A DNA stretch of 64,000 nucleotides from Bacillota bacterium (GTDB lineage: Bacteria > Bacillota > Clostridia > Lachnospirales > Lachnospiraceae), in contig JAEZKU010000024.1 in NCBI GenBank assembly GCA_023436065.1, positions 372,001 through 436,000 on the forward strand. The letters are read 5' to 3'. The notes under the pieces were generated by a model. That model had not been told where the DNA came from, did no database searches, and saw nothing but the letters and a program-made list of their open reading frames with translations. The position numbers were made by a program, and so were the translations under genes. Shown here one piece after another: positions 1 to 8,393 of this stretch; the first letter of the stretch is position 1, and each line of letters begins with the position of its first letter.

Positions 1-303
1 ATGAAAACCTCTGCAGAAGAAGACTTATCCATCTTCAGTGACAAGGAATCAAAGATTGAATTATGTAAGAGAGTGATTAATGCTGATGCATTACGCATCG
101 TTCCAATTATTATATTGATCCTGGGAGCAAATTACTTACTGTTCTTCACTTCCTTTTATGAAAAAAGTGACTTTTTACAGGGTGCAAGATTCGGTGTCAT
201 GACAGGCAGTCTCATAGTCTGTTTCTTTGCTATCAGTTTGACTATCAATCAATACAGAAAGCTTTTCAAGATGATGAGAAGCTATGAGAATCCGGTAAAG
301 TAA
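1..303 (+). CDS. Small two-helix membrane protein, possibly 5'-truncated
   Basis: I do not recognise this 100-residue product. It has a charged N-terminus, then two hydrophobic segments at about residues 33-53 and 64-83, and a basic C-terminal tail, so it is probably an integral membrane protein with both ends in the cytoplasm. The ATG is the first base of the window, so no ribosome site can be seen and the true start may lie upstream. A terminator-like hairpin follows six bases after the stop codon, so this is the last gene of its transcript. The next gene is convergent. No function can be assigned. Confidence 0.6.
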   Translation: MKTSAEEDLSIFSDKESKIELCKRVINADALRIVPIIILILGANYLLFFTSFYEKSDFLQGARFGVMTGSLIVCFFAISLTINQYRKLFKMMRSYENPVK

Positions 304-308
304 TAAAC

Positions 309-350
309 ACGGGGCTGTCCTGAGAAATGCGTTTCTCAAGACAGCTCCGT
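309..350. terminator. Bidirectional terminator-like hairpin
   Basis: A long inverted repeat (ACGGGGCTGTC... paired with ...GACAGCTCCGT, inner arm TGAGAAA/TTTCTCA, loop about 4 nt) sits between two convergent genes. The stem has a few mismatches. There is no long T-run on either side, so termination strength is uncertain, but its position between converging stop codons supports a shared terminator. Confidence 0.65.
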
Positions 351-359
351 TCTAATAGT

Positions 360-1574
360 CTATTCCAGCTCGATGTAAAAGGTTGTTCCCAGTCCAAGGG
401 TACTTTCCACACGTATAATACCATTATGTTTTTCAACTATGGATTTTACGATAGACAGTCCCAGACCGGAACCACCCACGGAACGGCTTCTGGATTGATC
501 TAAACGATAGAAGGGCTCAAAAATATGCACCAGTGCCTCTTTCGGAATACCGGGTCCGTTATCACTGACTGTAATCCTTACCCCATTATTCCGTACTTCA
601 CTGCTGAGAGATATTGTTTGATTTTTACTGCAGTATTTCAATCCATTCTCGAGTAGATTATAAACAGCACGATAAATTAAGGTCCGGTTTCCCTTTACGC
701 TGCCCTCACTGCTTTTTATTTCAAGTGTAATTCCTGCGTCCAAGGCTTTTGGCATAAGCTCTTCGTTAAGCTCTAAGAATAATTCCTCCATAGATATGAC
801 AGTTTCAAAGCTCTGCTGCGTTTCCCTTGTCATTAATAATAGATTATCTACGATCTGGATTAATCTATCGTTGTTTTCCTTTATGATATCAACAGTCTCC
901 TTATAATCATTTACAGAAGGATCCTCATCCATCTCCAGAACCTGTATACCGGCTTTTACTGTGGAAAGAGGTGTCCTAAACTCATGTGCTGCATTTGCCG
1001 CAAAATTCTTCTGCACCGCAAAGGAACCGGCTAATCGATCAAGCATCTGATTAAAGGACGCAGTCAATTCCCAAATCTCATCCTTTGCACTCGGTTCTTC
1101 TATTTTTTCATACAGATTATTTTCATTGATTTTCCTAGCGGTATTACTAAGCTTCTTTACAGGAGCCAAAGCTTTGCCGACAATATAATAAATAGAAATT
1201 AAACCAAGTATGACAAAAATCGCAGCTATCAGAATACTTTGTGTCATAAACTTTTTTTCTGCTCCGTTAAAAAGCTGATTCATATTGTTATTGCTTTGAA
1301 TGGATATTCCCGGTATTTCAACATTGACATCCGGCGGTATATATTGCTTCGCATATTCCAGCGCAGTGTTAATACTATCTCCTTCTTCTCCGCCGAAGGT
1401 TATCCGGTTCCCGTCATTATTAATGCTTAACCCGTCCCCTATGTTAATTGAGAACTGTTGCGTATAGGTTTTATCCGCATTCCTCACACTGATCAGGGTT
1501 AAGGCAACAGCCATTCCGATCAATATCATACCACAGAGAATTGTAATACGTACTCTTAATGTCAGCTTCCTCAT
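360..1574 (-). CDS. Sensor histidine kinase, HAMP type (two-component system 1)
   Basis: A 404-residue membrane kinase expected to autophosphorylate on His and pass phosphate to the OmpR-type regulator encoded just upstream. It has TM1 at about 11-30, an extracytoplasmic domain at 31-111, TM2 at 112-132, HAMP at about 133-187, the H-box AAHEFRTPLS with His197, the N-box NLLENGLKYC and the G boxes DNGPGIP and GGSGLGLSIV. The ATG overlaps the regulator stop codon as ATGA, so translation is coupled. The sensor domain carries beta-rich motifs (SINIGDGLSI; NVEIPGISI) that resemble segments of the lipoprotein encoded first in this operon. The signal sensed is unknown; cell-envelope stress is one possibility. 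Confidence 0.93.
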   Translation of the reverse strand: MRKLTLRVRITILCGMILIGMAVALTLISVRNADKTYTQQFSINIGDGLSINNDGNRITFGGEEGDSINTALEYAKQYIPPDVNVEIPGISIQSNNNMNQLFNGAEKKFMTQSILIAAIFVILGLISIYYIVGKALAPVKKLSNTARKINENNLYEKIEEPSAKDEIWELTASFNQMLDRLAGSFAVQKNFAANAAHEFRTPLSTVKAGIQVLEMDEDPSVNDYKETVDIIKENNDRLIQIVDNLLLMTRETQQSFETVISMEELFLELNEELMPKALDAGITLEIKSSEGSVKGNRTLIYRAVYNLLENGLKYCSKNQTISLSSEVRNNGVRITVSDNGPGIPKEALVHIFEPFYRLDQSRSRSVGGSGLGLSIVKSIVEKHNGIIRVESTLGLGTTFYIELE

Positions 1575-2257
1575 AAGTTATCCACCGCCATATCCTTAAT
1601 CATATAACCCCGTCCACGTATATTATGAATAATTTCAGCATCTGTCTGTTCTGCAATTTTCTTTCTCAAAGAACTCATATGAAATTTTAGACTGTTTGAA
1701 AACAGGTCAACTTCACTATCCCATACATGCTCAATCAATTGCTCTGAGCTAATAACTGTGTTCTTATGGATCATGAGATACTGCAATATAGCATATTCCT
1801 TCTTTGTGAGCTGAAGCTCCCTCCTTCCCAGCGCAGCTATACATTTTGCCTGGTCTAAGGTAATCCCTGCTACTGTTAGCTCCAATGACTGCATCACTAC
1901 CTGCTGCCTCAGCTGACATCTGATCCTGGCTTCCAGTTCCTTAAAGTCAAAGGGCTTCACAAGATAATCGTTGGCCCCGTCATCTAATCCGAGAATCCGA
2001 TCCTCAATCTCTGCTCTGGCTGACAGAATCAAGATCTTCATCGTCTTGTTAGTGCTTCTTACAGTTCTTAGCACTTCTATTCCATCTACTTTAGGAAGAT
2101 TTAAATCAAGAACTATCAGATCATATTCGTTAATTTCCAAGAGCTCAAGGGCATCTTCACCGTCATCGGCGGTGTCCACTGCATATCCGCATTTTCTTAA
2201 TCCCTTCGCTATGATGCCCTGTAAACCTTTCTCATCTTCCACCACTAATAATTTCAT
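1571..2257 (-). CDS. OmpR/PhoB-family response regulator (two-component system 1)
   Basis: A 228-residue DNA-binding response regulator. The receiver domain (residues 1-115) has the acidic pair VEDE, the phosphoacceptor in IVLDLNLP (Asp51 from this start) and the conserved Lys in LVKPFDF. The C-terminal winged helix (about 125-225) ends with the typical RGRGYMI hairpin. I chose the internal ATG because GGAG lies eight bases before it, while the longer reading would start at a GTG within that site. It lies between the lipoprotein gene (five bases upstream) and the kinase (four-base overlap), so all three are one operon. Confidence 0.93.
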   Translation of the reverse strand: MKLLVVEDEKGLQGIIAKGLRKCGYAVDTADDGEDALELLEINEYDLIVLDLNLPKVDGIEVLRTVRSTNKTMKILILSARAEIEDRILGLDDGANDYLVKPFDFKELEARIRCQLRQQVVMQSLELTVAGITLDQAKCIAALGRRELQLTKKEYAILQYLMIHKNTVISSEQLIEHVWDSEVDLFSNSLKFHMSSLRKKIAEQTDAEIIHNIRGRGYMIKDMAVDNL

Positions 2258-2262
2258 ATCAT

Positions 2263-3099
2263 TCACTCCATATGATCATTACTGTAATACCGATAAACAT
2301 TTCCTTTATCATCAGTTTCTGTCTTTTCCAAGGTTAATCCATTAATATCTGAGTACTCCTCAGAACAATTAACCGTGATAAAGTAACCGTCCTTCACATA
2401 GATCTTAATATTCTTTGTTACCCCATTTACAGTAATACTCTGTTCCATCAACTGGCTATCCATTGTTCTAAAATCAATAATAGCGGACTCATCCTGTACA
2501 TCTGAGATAATTTTGGGAAGGTATTCAGATAAAACAATGTCGTGTGCAATTTTCTCATCTGAAATCACGTGTTTTATTGCGATACCCGGAAAGGGTATAT
2601 TAACCTCAGTTCCTTTCCCATCGTTTACATAGACTCCATCCGGACTGATATTAACCGTACTCATGCAGTCCTCAAACGTAATACCATTCTCTTTCATCTT
2701 AGTAGTAAGCATATCATCAACGATGTGAACACCTTCCTTAGAAATATCTACATTGCCACCCTTGGAGCTAACGTGCAGTCCTTCCTTATCAATCTTTAAG
2801 ATATCGGTACCACTTTTAATTGAGAGTTCGTTTTTTTGGTTGTTAATTACGATCGCCTTATCAAGTCCGGACATAGGCTCCGTATCTGCAATTACTTCTT
2901 TGGTGACTCCTTCCCTAGCTGCTTCACCACGCTTTGCTTTCTCATATGTTAATTCTTTATATTTTGCTTGTTTTGCTGCTTCAACCTCGTATTCTGTTGC
3001 TTTGTCTCTTCTGCTACAGGCAGTCATTGCAATAGCACATAACAGAATAGCTACAACCATGAAACACTTAATAATATCATTTCTTCTGAAAATTAACAT
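2263..3099 (-). CDS. Lipoprotein with repeated beta-strand motifs, linked to two-component system 1
   Basis: A 278-residue predicted lipoprotein. A hydrophobic signal at residues 11-27 ends in MTAC, placing the lipidated Cys at 28. A charged, probably helical linker (35-75) follows. Residues 88-177 show repeated short strands (LKIDKEGLHV, VDISKEGVHI, VNISPDGVYV, VNIPFPGIAI), suggesting a solenoid-like or DUF4097-like beta fold. The C-terminal 100 residues are unassigned. The start is the second ATG because GGAGG lies ten bases upstream of it; the upstream ATG pair precedes that site. As first gene of the operon it may be a signal partner or output of the downstream kinase (inference). I cannot name the family. 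Confidence 0.8.
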   Translation of the reverse strand: MLIFRRNDIIKCFMVVAILLCAIAMTACSRRDKATEYEVEAAKQAKYKELTYEKAKRGEAAREGVTKEVIADTEPMSGLDKAIVINNQKNELSIKSGTDILKIDKEGLHVSSKGGNVDISKEGVHIVDDMLTTKMKENGITFEDCMSTVNISPDGVYVNDGKGTEVNIPFPGIAIKHVISDEKIAHDIVLSEYLPKIISDVQDESAIIDFRTMDSQLMEQSITVNGVTKNIKIYVKDGYFITVNCSEEYSDINGLTLEKTETDDKGNVYRYYSNDHME

Positions 3100-3333
3100 T
3101 CTTTCTACCTCCATCATTCTTTCTCATAGGCTACGTTTTTGATACCGCATTTCGCGTCTATCAATAACCCAATGATATATTACGAAAGGTTAGATAAAGG
3201 ATAGATTTTATATCAATTAAAATTATTTCATAATCATTTTCAGTATTTCTATATATTACCATACCCAAGAACAAAGTTCAAATCATAGACCTCTGCCTGA
3301 GCACACTACATTTTATGATACTATATCACAAAA

Positions 3334-3370
3334 AAGTGCGTACTTGTCATATCCGTTTTTCTTTTATAAA
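3334..3370 (+). promoter_or_regulatory. Candidate promoter/operator region of the nitroreductase gene
   Basis: The 300-base divergent gap at 3100-3399 is AT-rich and holds no gene. Upstream of the nitroreductase there is a -10-like TATAAA at 3365-3370 and a TTGTCA at 3344-3349 with a short 15-base spacer. The -35 element overlaps the inverted repeat AAGTGCGTACTT at 3334-3345, the kind of site a small redox or HxlR/MarR regulator could use. No such regulator is adjacent, so this is a weak call. Confidence 0.3.
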
Positions 3371-3399
3371 GTATATATCAAATAAAAAGGAGGAACGAT

Positions 3400-3927
3400 A
3401 TGGAAAATATAACGTTAAAACATTTATTAAACCGGAGAAGTATCAGAAAATATGAGGATCGCAGACTTCCAAGGGAGCTGATCACAACGCTCCTGCAGTC
3501 AGCAATGAATGCACCCAGTGCCTGCAACCAACAATGCTGGCATTTTATCGTAATTGAAGATAGAGAGAAACTGAATGAGCTATCGGAAATACACAGTGGT
3601 TATCATACCATGAAAAATGCTCCGCTTGTTGTCCTGGTATGTAGCGAGCCGGGTAAAGCAAAGCTGGAATGCTTTCTCGATCAGGACTGTGCCGCTGCTA
3701 CAGAAAATATTCTGATAGCCGCAGAAGCCCTGGGTCTTGGAGCCTTATGGATGGGTGTAAATCAGACTACACCGGGTGATTCCGTCATCATCCGCAAGGT
3801 CTTAAACATTCCTGAAGACATCAAACCCTTTTCCTTTGTCGCCTTAGGCTACCCAACTGAACAGGTACAACCTCAGAACAAATACGACGAAAGCAAAATA
3901 TACTACAACAGCTTCCCAAACGCCTAA
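3400..3927 (+). CDS. Nitroreductase-family FMN oxidoreductase
   Basis: A 175-residue soluble flavoenzyme expected to use NAD(P)H to reduce nitro groups, quinones or similar acceptors. The N-terminal FMN phosphate-binding motif RRSIRKYEDR is at about residues 12-21, NAPSACNQQ at about 37-45 is the second flavin-binding stretch, and the C-terminal half has the conserved AAEALGLGALWMG. Length fits the short nitroreductase family, and no fused ferredoxin domain is present. The start has AAGGAGGAACGAT before it. The gene stands alone, with a hairpin after it, facing the sugar-transport operon. The substrate cannot be inferred. Confidence 0.88.
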   Translation: MENITLKHLLNRRSIRKYEDRRLPRELITTLLQSAMNAPSACNQQCWHFIVIEDREKLNELSEIHSGYHTMKNAPLVVLVCSEPGKAKLECFLDQDCAAATENILIAAEALGLGALWMGVNQTTPGDSVIIRKVLNIPEDIKPFSFVALGYPTEQVQPQNKYDESKIYYNSFPNA

Positions 3928-3940
3928 GTTAAGAAAAGAA

Positions 3941-4000
3941 AACGGGCTGCCAACACCGAGTTTATTCATAATTTCGAATAAAGGTGTGTGACTGCCCGTT
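3941..4000. terminator. Long imperfect hairpin between convergent genes
   Basis: AACGGGC at 3941 pairs with GCCCGTT ending at 4000, with inner arms ACACC/GGTGT and TTTATTC/GAATAAA. It lies between the stop codons of the nitroreductase gene and the converging permease gene, so it is a likely bidirectional terminator. Confidence 0.65.
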
Positions 4001-4017
4001 AACTTTGAGGGATTGAA

Positions 4018-5187
4018 TTATTTGGATTTGGATTTGGAATACACATCAAATGCAACGGCTGCAAGAAGTACGAACCCCTTGATTGCCTGTTGCCAGTCGA
4101 TACTGATGCCCATGATGGACATACCATTGTTCAGGACACCCATCAATAAACCGCCGACCATCGCTCCTACTACCGTACCAACACCACCTGAAGTGGATGC
4201 ACCACCGATGAAACAAGCAGCAATCGCATCAAGCTCAAAGTTTACACCGGACTTCGGAGTTGCAGAATTCAATCTTCCTGTGAAGATGACACCTGCCAGC
4301 GCAGCCAGTACACCCATGTTGGCATATACCCAGAACATAACCTTCTTCGTATTGACACCGGATAACTGTGCGGCTTTTGCATTACCACCAAAAGCATAAA
4401 TATGTCTTCCGGGTATGGTCTTCATAGTAACAAAGGAATAAACCAATACCAGCAGAACGACGATGATCAGTACCATCGGAATACCTTTATAGGAAGCCAG
4501 AGAATAAGTAAATGCATTAATTACCACAAGAATACCGATGACCTGGGGAATGAAGATTGCATTTGGAGTAACTTCAAAGTCATACTTTTTCTTGTTTTTT
4601 CTACTGTTTATTTCTTTAACAATATATAGGATGGATGCGATAATACCACATGCGATGGCCAGTATATTCTTAAAGCCGAGCATGGGAGCATCAGGAATGA
4701 AACCGGATGCCAGGAAGGTATAACCGTCCGGCAAAGGTGCAAGGCTGGTGCCCTTCAGTACTACCAAGGTTAAACCTCTAAAGATCAGCATGCCTGCCAA
4801 AGTTGCGATGAAGGCCGGAACACCTACATAGGCGATCCAAAAGCCCTGCCAGCATCCGATGATGAGACCGAGAATTAATGAGGTAAGGATTGCCGGAAGA
4901 ACCGGTATATTCATTTTAAGCATCATGGTAGCTGAAATAGCACCCACAAAGCCTGCCACAGAACCTACAGATAAGTCAACATTACCACCTGTCAATATAC
5001 ATAAAAGCATACCAATGGCAAGAATTAAAATATATGCATTCTGTGAAATCAAATTTGAAATGTTAAGGGGTTTCAGTAAAACACCTTTTGTTAAAATCTG
5101 AAACAATATGATTACTACGATTAATGCAATCACCATTACGTATTGACGAATATTTCCCTTCAACAAAGCACTCGTCTTATTTTTCAT
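4018..5187 (-). CDS. gguB: Sugar ABC transporter permease, GguB/MmsB type
   Basis: A 389-residue membrane permease of the ribose/xylose/galactose class (BPD_transp_2). It has about ten hydrophobic segments, starting at residues 15-33 and 50-70, and the family motifs LCILTGGNVDLSVGS and GGASTSGGVGTVVG. Compared with RbsC it has extra length in the middle (KEINSRKNKKKYDFE), as in XylH/GguB-type permeases. It overlaps the upstream ATPase gene by 11 bases and has GGAGGGATATC before the ATG. With the ATPase and binding protein upstream it forms a complete importer for a monosaccharide such as xylose, arabinose, galactose or glucose; the exact sugar is not visible. Confidence 0.92.
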   Translation of the reverse strand: MKNKTSALLKGNIRQYVMVIALIVVIILFQILTKGVLLKPLNISNLISQNAYILILAIGMLLCILTGGNVDLSVGSVAGFVGAISATMMLKMNIPVLPAILTSLILGLIIGCWQGFWIAYVGVPAFIATLAGMLIFRGLTLVVLKGTSLAPLPDGYTFLASGFIPDAPMLGFKNILAIACGIIASILYIVKEINSRKNKKKYDFEVTPNAIFIPQVIGILVVINAFTYSLASYKGIPMVLIIVVLLVLVYSFVTMKTIPGRHIYAFGGNAKAAQLSGVNTKKVMFWVYANMGVLAALAGVIFTGRLNSATPKSGVNFELDAIAACFIGGASTSGGVGTVVGAMVGGLLMGVLNNGMSIMGISIDWQQAIKGFVLLAAVAFDVYSKSKSK

Positions 5188-6727
5188 GATATCCCTCCTG
5201 ATTGCTCTGCATTATGCATTGCATTATGTTTTCCTGTGAGGCCTCCTCGGCACCCAGTTCACCGACAATTCTACCCTCGTTCATGACATATACTCTGTCG
5301 CACATACCTAAAATCTCAGGCAACTCCGAGGATATCAATATGATAGTTTTACCGTTTTCGGTCAATTCATTGATAACTGAGTATATTTCGTATTTTGCCC
5401 CGACATCAATACCACGTGTCGGTTCATCTAAAATTAAGACATCAGGGTTGGAGAAAATCCATTTACTGAAAACAACCTTCTGCTGATTTCCGCCGGATAA
5501 ATTTCCTGCTTTTTGAAGAATACTTGAAGATTTAATTCTCAGCTTCGCTCTGTAATCCTCCGCCACCTTTATTTCCTTATTTTCATCAATTACAATTCCT
5601 TTGCTTATCTTATTGAATGCAGTAAGGCTGATATTACGTTTTATACTATCGATTAGAATAAGACCGGCATTCTTCCTGTCCTCTGTTGTATAAGCGATAC
5701 CATGACTTATTGCGTCTCTAACGTTGTTTATCGTAATTTCTTTTCCGTCCTTGAAGATTTGTCCTTCAATTTTTTTGCCGAACGATTTTCCGAAGACACT
5801 CATTGCGAACTCTGTACGTCCGGCGCCCATGAGCCCTGCTATTCCAACAACTTCTCCCTTACGGGTATTAATTGATATATTGTCTAATATCAGTTTTGAT
5901 TCATCCTTAGGATCATATGCGCTCCAATTCTTGACTTCAAAGCATATATCACCGATTGAATGTGAGCGCTTAGGGAATCGATCCACAAGCTCTCGTCCTA
6001 CCATTCCCTTGATGATCCTAGCTTCAGAGATATCATCTACACCCTTGACGAGTGTCTCTATCGTCTTTCCATCTCTGATAACCGTAATTTCATCGGCAAC
6101 TCTTGTGACTTCATTCAGCTTATGAGAGATGATAATACTGGTTATCCCGTGTTGCTTCAGCTCCAGCAAAAGATCCAGCAAATGCTTCGAATCCTCATCA
6201 TTCAAGGCTGCTGTCGGTTCATCAAGAATTAATATTTTGACATCCTTTGCCAGTGCTTTGATGATTTCGACCAGCTGCTGTTTACCCATACCGATATCCT
6301 GAATTCTGGTGTCGATATTATCATGCAGGCCTACTTTTTTCATCATCTCCATGGTTTTTAATCTTGTTTTATCCCAACTAATGACCGGTCCAAAACCGGT
6401 CTGCTCATTTCCCAAAAATACGTTTTCTGCGATCGATAGCTGTGGTATTAAAGCCAGCTCCTGATGAATGATGGCAATTCCCTTCGCTTCACTCTCTTTA
6501 ATATTCTTAAATGAACATACCTGTCCGTCAATCACGATGTCACCCTCGTAGGTTCCATGAGGATAGACGCCACTCAGAACATTCATCAGAGTTGATTTTC
6601 CCGCGCCATTTTCACCTACCAGCGCATGGATATGAAGAGGCTTTATTTTTAAGTTGACGTTATCCAGTGCCTTCACGCCGGGAAACGTTTTCGTTATATT
6701 TCTCATTTCCAATGCATATTGTTCCAT
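5177..6727 (-). CDS. gguA: Sugar ABC transporter ATP-binding protein, GguA/MmsA type
   Basis: A 516-residue tandem ATPase energising the adjacent permease. Domain 1 has Walker A GENGAGKST, the signature MGKQQLVEI and Walker B ILILDEPTAA. Domain 2 has the RbsA-type altered Walker A GLMGAGRTE, LSGGNQQKV and LILDEPTRGID. Both halves are intact for this class. The start is the second of two nearby ATGs, since AAAGGAG lies seven bases before it and only one base before the first. A stem-loop separates it from the binding-protein gene upstream. It overlaps gguB by 11 bases. Confidence 0.93.
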   Translation of the reverse strand: MEQYALEMRNITKTFPGVKALDNVNLKIKPLHIHALVGENGAGKSTLMNVLSGVYPHGTYEGDIVIDGQVCSFKNIKESEAKGIAIIHQELALIPQLSIAENVFLGNEQTGFGPVISWDKTRLKTMEMMKKVGLHDNIDTRIQDIGMGKQQLVEIIKALAKDVKILILDEPTAALNDEDSKHLLDLLLELKQHGITSIIISHKLNEVTRVADEITVIRDGKTIETLVKGVDDISEARIIKGMVGRELVDRFPKRSHSIGDICFEVKNWSAYDPKDESKLILDNISINTRKGEVVGIAGLMGAGRTEFAMSVFGKSFGKKIEGQIFKDGKEITINNVRDAISHGIAYTTEDRKNAGLILIDSIKRNISLTAFNKISKGIVIDENKEIKVAEDYRAKLRIKSSSILQKAGNLSGGNQQKVVFSKWIFSNPDVLILDEPTRGIDVGAKYEIYSVINELTENGKTIILISSELPEILGMCDRVYVMNEGRIVGELGAEEASQENIMQCIMQSNQEGYHEK

Positions 6728-6792
6728 ATTCATACTCCTTTAGCAATAGCGCTACCTTCTGATTATTCGGTTGTTATTTTAATTGTACTAAA

Positions 6793-6824
6793 ATGTCGGT
6801 TAGCACCAACTCAACTAACCGACA
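6793..6824 (-). other. Intercistronic stem-loop between binding protein and ATPase genes
   Basis: A perfect 11-base inverted repeat, ATGTCGGTTAG/CTAACCGACAT, with a ten-base loop lies in the 123-base gap after the binding-protein gene. Only a weak T-rich stretch follows on the transcript strand. In binding-protein operons such elements often act as 3' stabilisers or partial terminators, so the binding protein is made in excess; that role is inferred here. Confidence 0.6.
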
Positions 6825-6850
6825 TCTCAGTAATTAAAATCTTACTAGGA

Positions 6851-8026
6851 TTATTGAATATCTTCCGGCTTCAAGTATCCAGAGTCCATAACTAATTCCT
6901 GATAATTGTCCTTTGTTACGATGAAAGGTGCAAGCAGATAGGAAGGAACAATCTTTACATTGTTATCATAAGTCTCAGTATCATTGATTTCAGGTTCTTT
7001 ACCGGTAAGCACTGCATCAACCATGCCTGCAGCTACTTTTGCAAGCTCACGGGTATCCTTAAGAATTGTTGAATACTGATCACCACTTACGATAAGCTTA
7101 ATGGAAGCTGCTTCAGCATCCTGACCTGTAACAACGGGTAAATCCTTGCCTGTAAGACCAAATGCTGTCAGAGCGGAAAGAATACCTCTGGACAATCCAT
7201 CATAAGGAGATAATACACCATGAAGTGTCTTACCGTCTGTATAGTTAGCAGCCAGTATAGCATCCATACGAGCCTGTGCTACAGCGCCGTCCCATCTTAA
7301 GGTTCCTACTTCTTCCTGAGTAACCTGACCGGAAGGAATAACAACTTCACCAGCATCGATCATCGGCTGTAATACATCCATCGCTCCCTGGAAGAAATAG
7401 AAGGAGTTTGTATCATCGGGTGAACCGGCGAAAAGCTCGATATTGTAAGGACCCTCGCCCTTCAGTTTCTTCATTCCTTCTACCAGTGATTCAGCCTGTA
7501 ACTGACCAACTTTTCTGTTATCGAAGGTTGCATAATAAGAAACAGCATCTGTATTAACTAAGAGACGGTCATAGGAGATAATCTTTACACCGCCAGCTGC
7601 TGCTGCATCAAGAGTATCTGACAATGTGGAGCCGTCGATTGCAGCGATAACGAGAACAGCTGCACCCTTGGTAATCATATTTTCAATCTGTGACTTCTGT
7701 GTCGGGATATCATCCTCAGCATACTGTAAATCTACTGTATATCCTTTTGCTTCAAGAATTTCTTTCATTGCTGCGCCATCCTTGATCCAACGTTCACTGG
7801 ACTGTGTAGGCATTGCAATTCCTATGTACTGGCCGGCACCAACCTGCTCTGTTACTGCTTCGGCAGCTTTTGTCGGAGCCGTATCCTGTGTTTCGGTTTT
7901 TGCAGGTTCCGGAGTAGTCTTAGTTTCCTCTTTCTTAGTGCTGCAACCAACAAACATGGTGACAGTCAAAGCCAAAACCATAAGTAATGCTAAAACTTTT
8001 TTAAATCCCCGATAGTTTCTTTTCAT
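6851..8026 (-). CDS. Sugar-binding lipoprotein of ABC importer, ChvE/MmsA-operon type
   Basis: A 391-residue periplasmic-binding-protein-like lipoprotein that should capture a monosaccharide outside the membrane and deliver it to the adjacent permease. A basic N-terminus, a hydrophobic stretch and MFVGC place the lipid-modified Cys at residue 28, followed by a low-complexity linker rich in T, E, K and P up to about 65. The mature part shows the Peripla_BP_4 pattern (IGIAMPTQSSERW, ISYDRLL, VTGQDAEAASI, TVLKD-like TILKDTRELA), close to ChvE-type proteins. GAGGAGG precedes the ATG. It is the first gene of the operon, behind a strong promoter with an operator array. Confidence 0.92.
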   Translation of the reverse strand: MKRNYRGFKKVLALLMVLALTVTMFVGCSTKKEETKTTPEPAKTETQDTAPTKAAEAVTEQVGAGQYIGIAMPTQSSERWIKDGAAMKEILEAKGYTVDLQYAEDDIPTQKSQIENMITKGAAVLVIAAIDGSTLSDTLDAAAAGGVKIISYDRLLVNTDAVSYYATFDNRKVGQLQAESLVEGMKKLKGEGPYNIELFAGSPDDTNSFYFFQGAMDVLQPMIDAGEVVIPSGQVTQEEVGTLRWDGAVAQARMDAILAANYTDGKTLHGVLSPYDGLSRGILSALTAFGLTGKDLPVVTGQDAEAASIKLIVSGDQYSTILKDTRELAKVAAGMVDAVLTGKEPEINDTETYDNNVKIVPSYLLAPFIVTKDNYQELVMDSGYLKPEDIQ

Positions 8027-8140
8027 AATATCCTCCTCTTTTTGATGGGTATTTTTGTTGATTTATGCTAAACCACGGACATGCCATGGTCAACATCGAA
8101 AGCATCCATAACTTTACATAAATTTTCAATCGTATGAAGT

Positions 8141-8169
8141 TTCGTTTATGTTCGTTTTATATTTCGTTT
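8141..8169 (-). promoter_or_regulatory. Triple TTCGTTT operator array, likely DeoR-family repressor site
   Basis: On the plus strand TTCGTTT occurs at 8141-8147, 8151-8157 and 8163-8169, that is three direct copies about one helical turn apart. On the transcribed strand they read AAACGAA and lie just downstream of the -10 box of the importer promoter, a classic repressor position. DeoR-family regulators commonly bind direct repeats of this kind, and a DeoR-type gene begins 225 bases away. Confidence 0.6.
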
Positions 8170-8185
8170 GTGATTGTATGTATGT

Positions 8186-8214
8186 ATCATATCACCTACA
8201 TATATAATTGTCAA
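8186..8214 (-). promoter_or_regulatory. SigA-type promoter of the Ggu-type importer operon
   Basis: On the minus strand TTGACA (8209-8214) and TATGAT (8186-8191) are separated by 17 bases. Transcription would start near 8179 and run into the TTCGTTT repeats, then the binding-protein gene. The gap 8027-8393 otherwise holds no gene. Confidence 0.75.
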
Positions 8215-8393
8215 CAATAGTTTGACTTTTTTTTCGTCCGATTTATGCATCTTTCACAACTCTATACAGAATAATTCCATAAAAAATAAGTTCGTATTGT
8301 TTTTTATTTGGGAATCATGTATCATATTCACAGAAAACACTGCATTTGTAGTGGATTTTACGCTGCCAATTGGCAAAAGATAGGACTGAATTT

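Noticed and set aside
8174..8383. 69-codon open frame upstream of the DeoR gene
   Set aside because: It covers the importer promoter region, is AT-driven and has no ribosome site or recognisable sequence.
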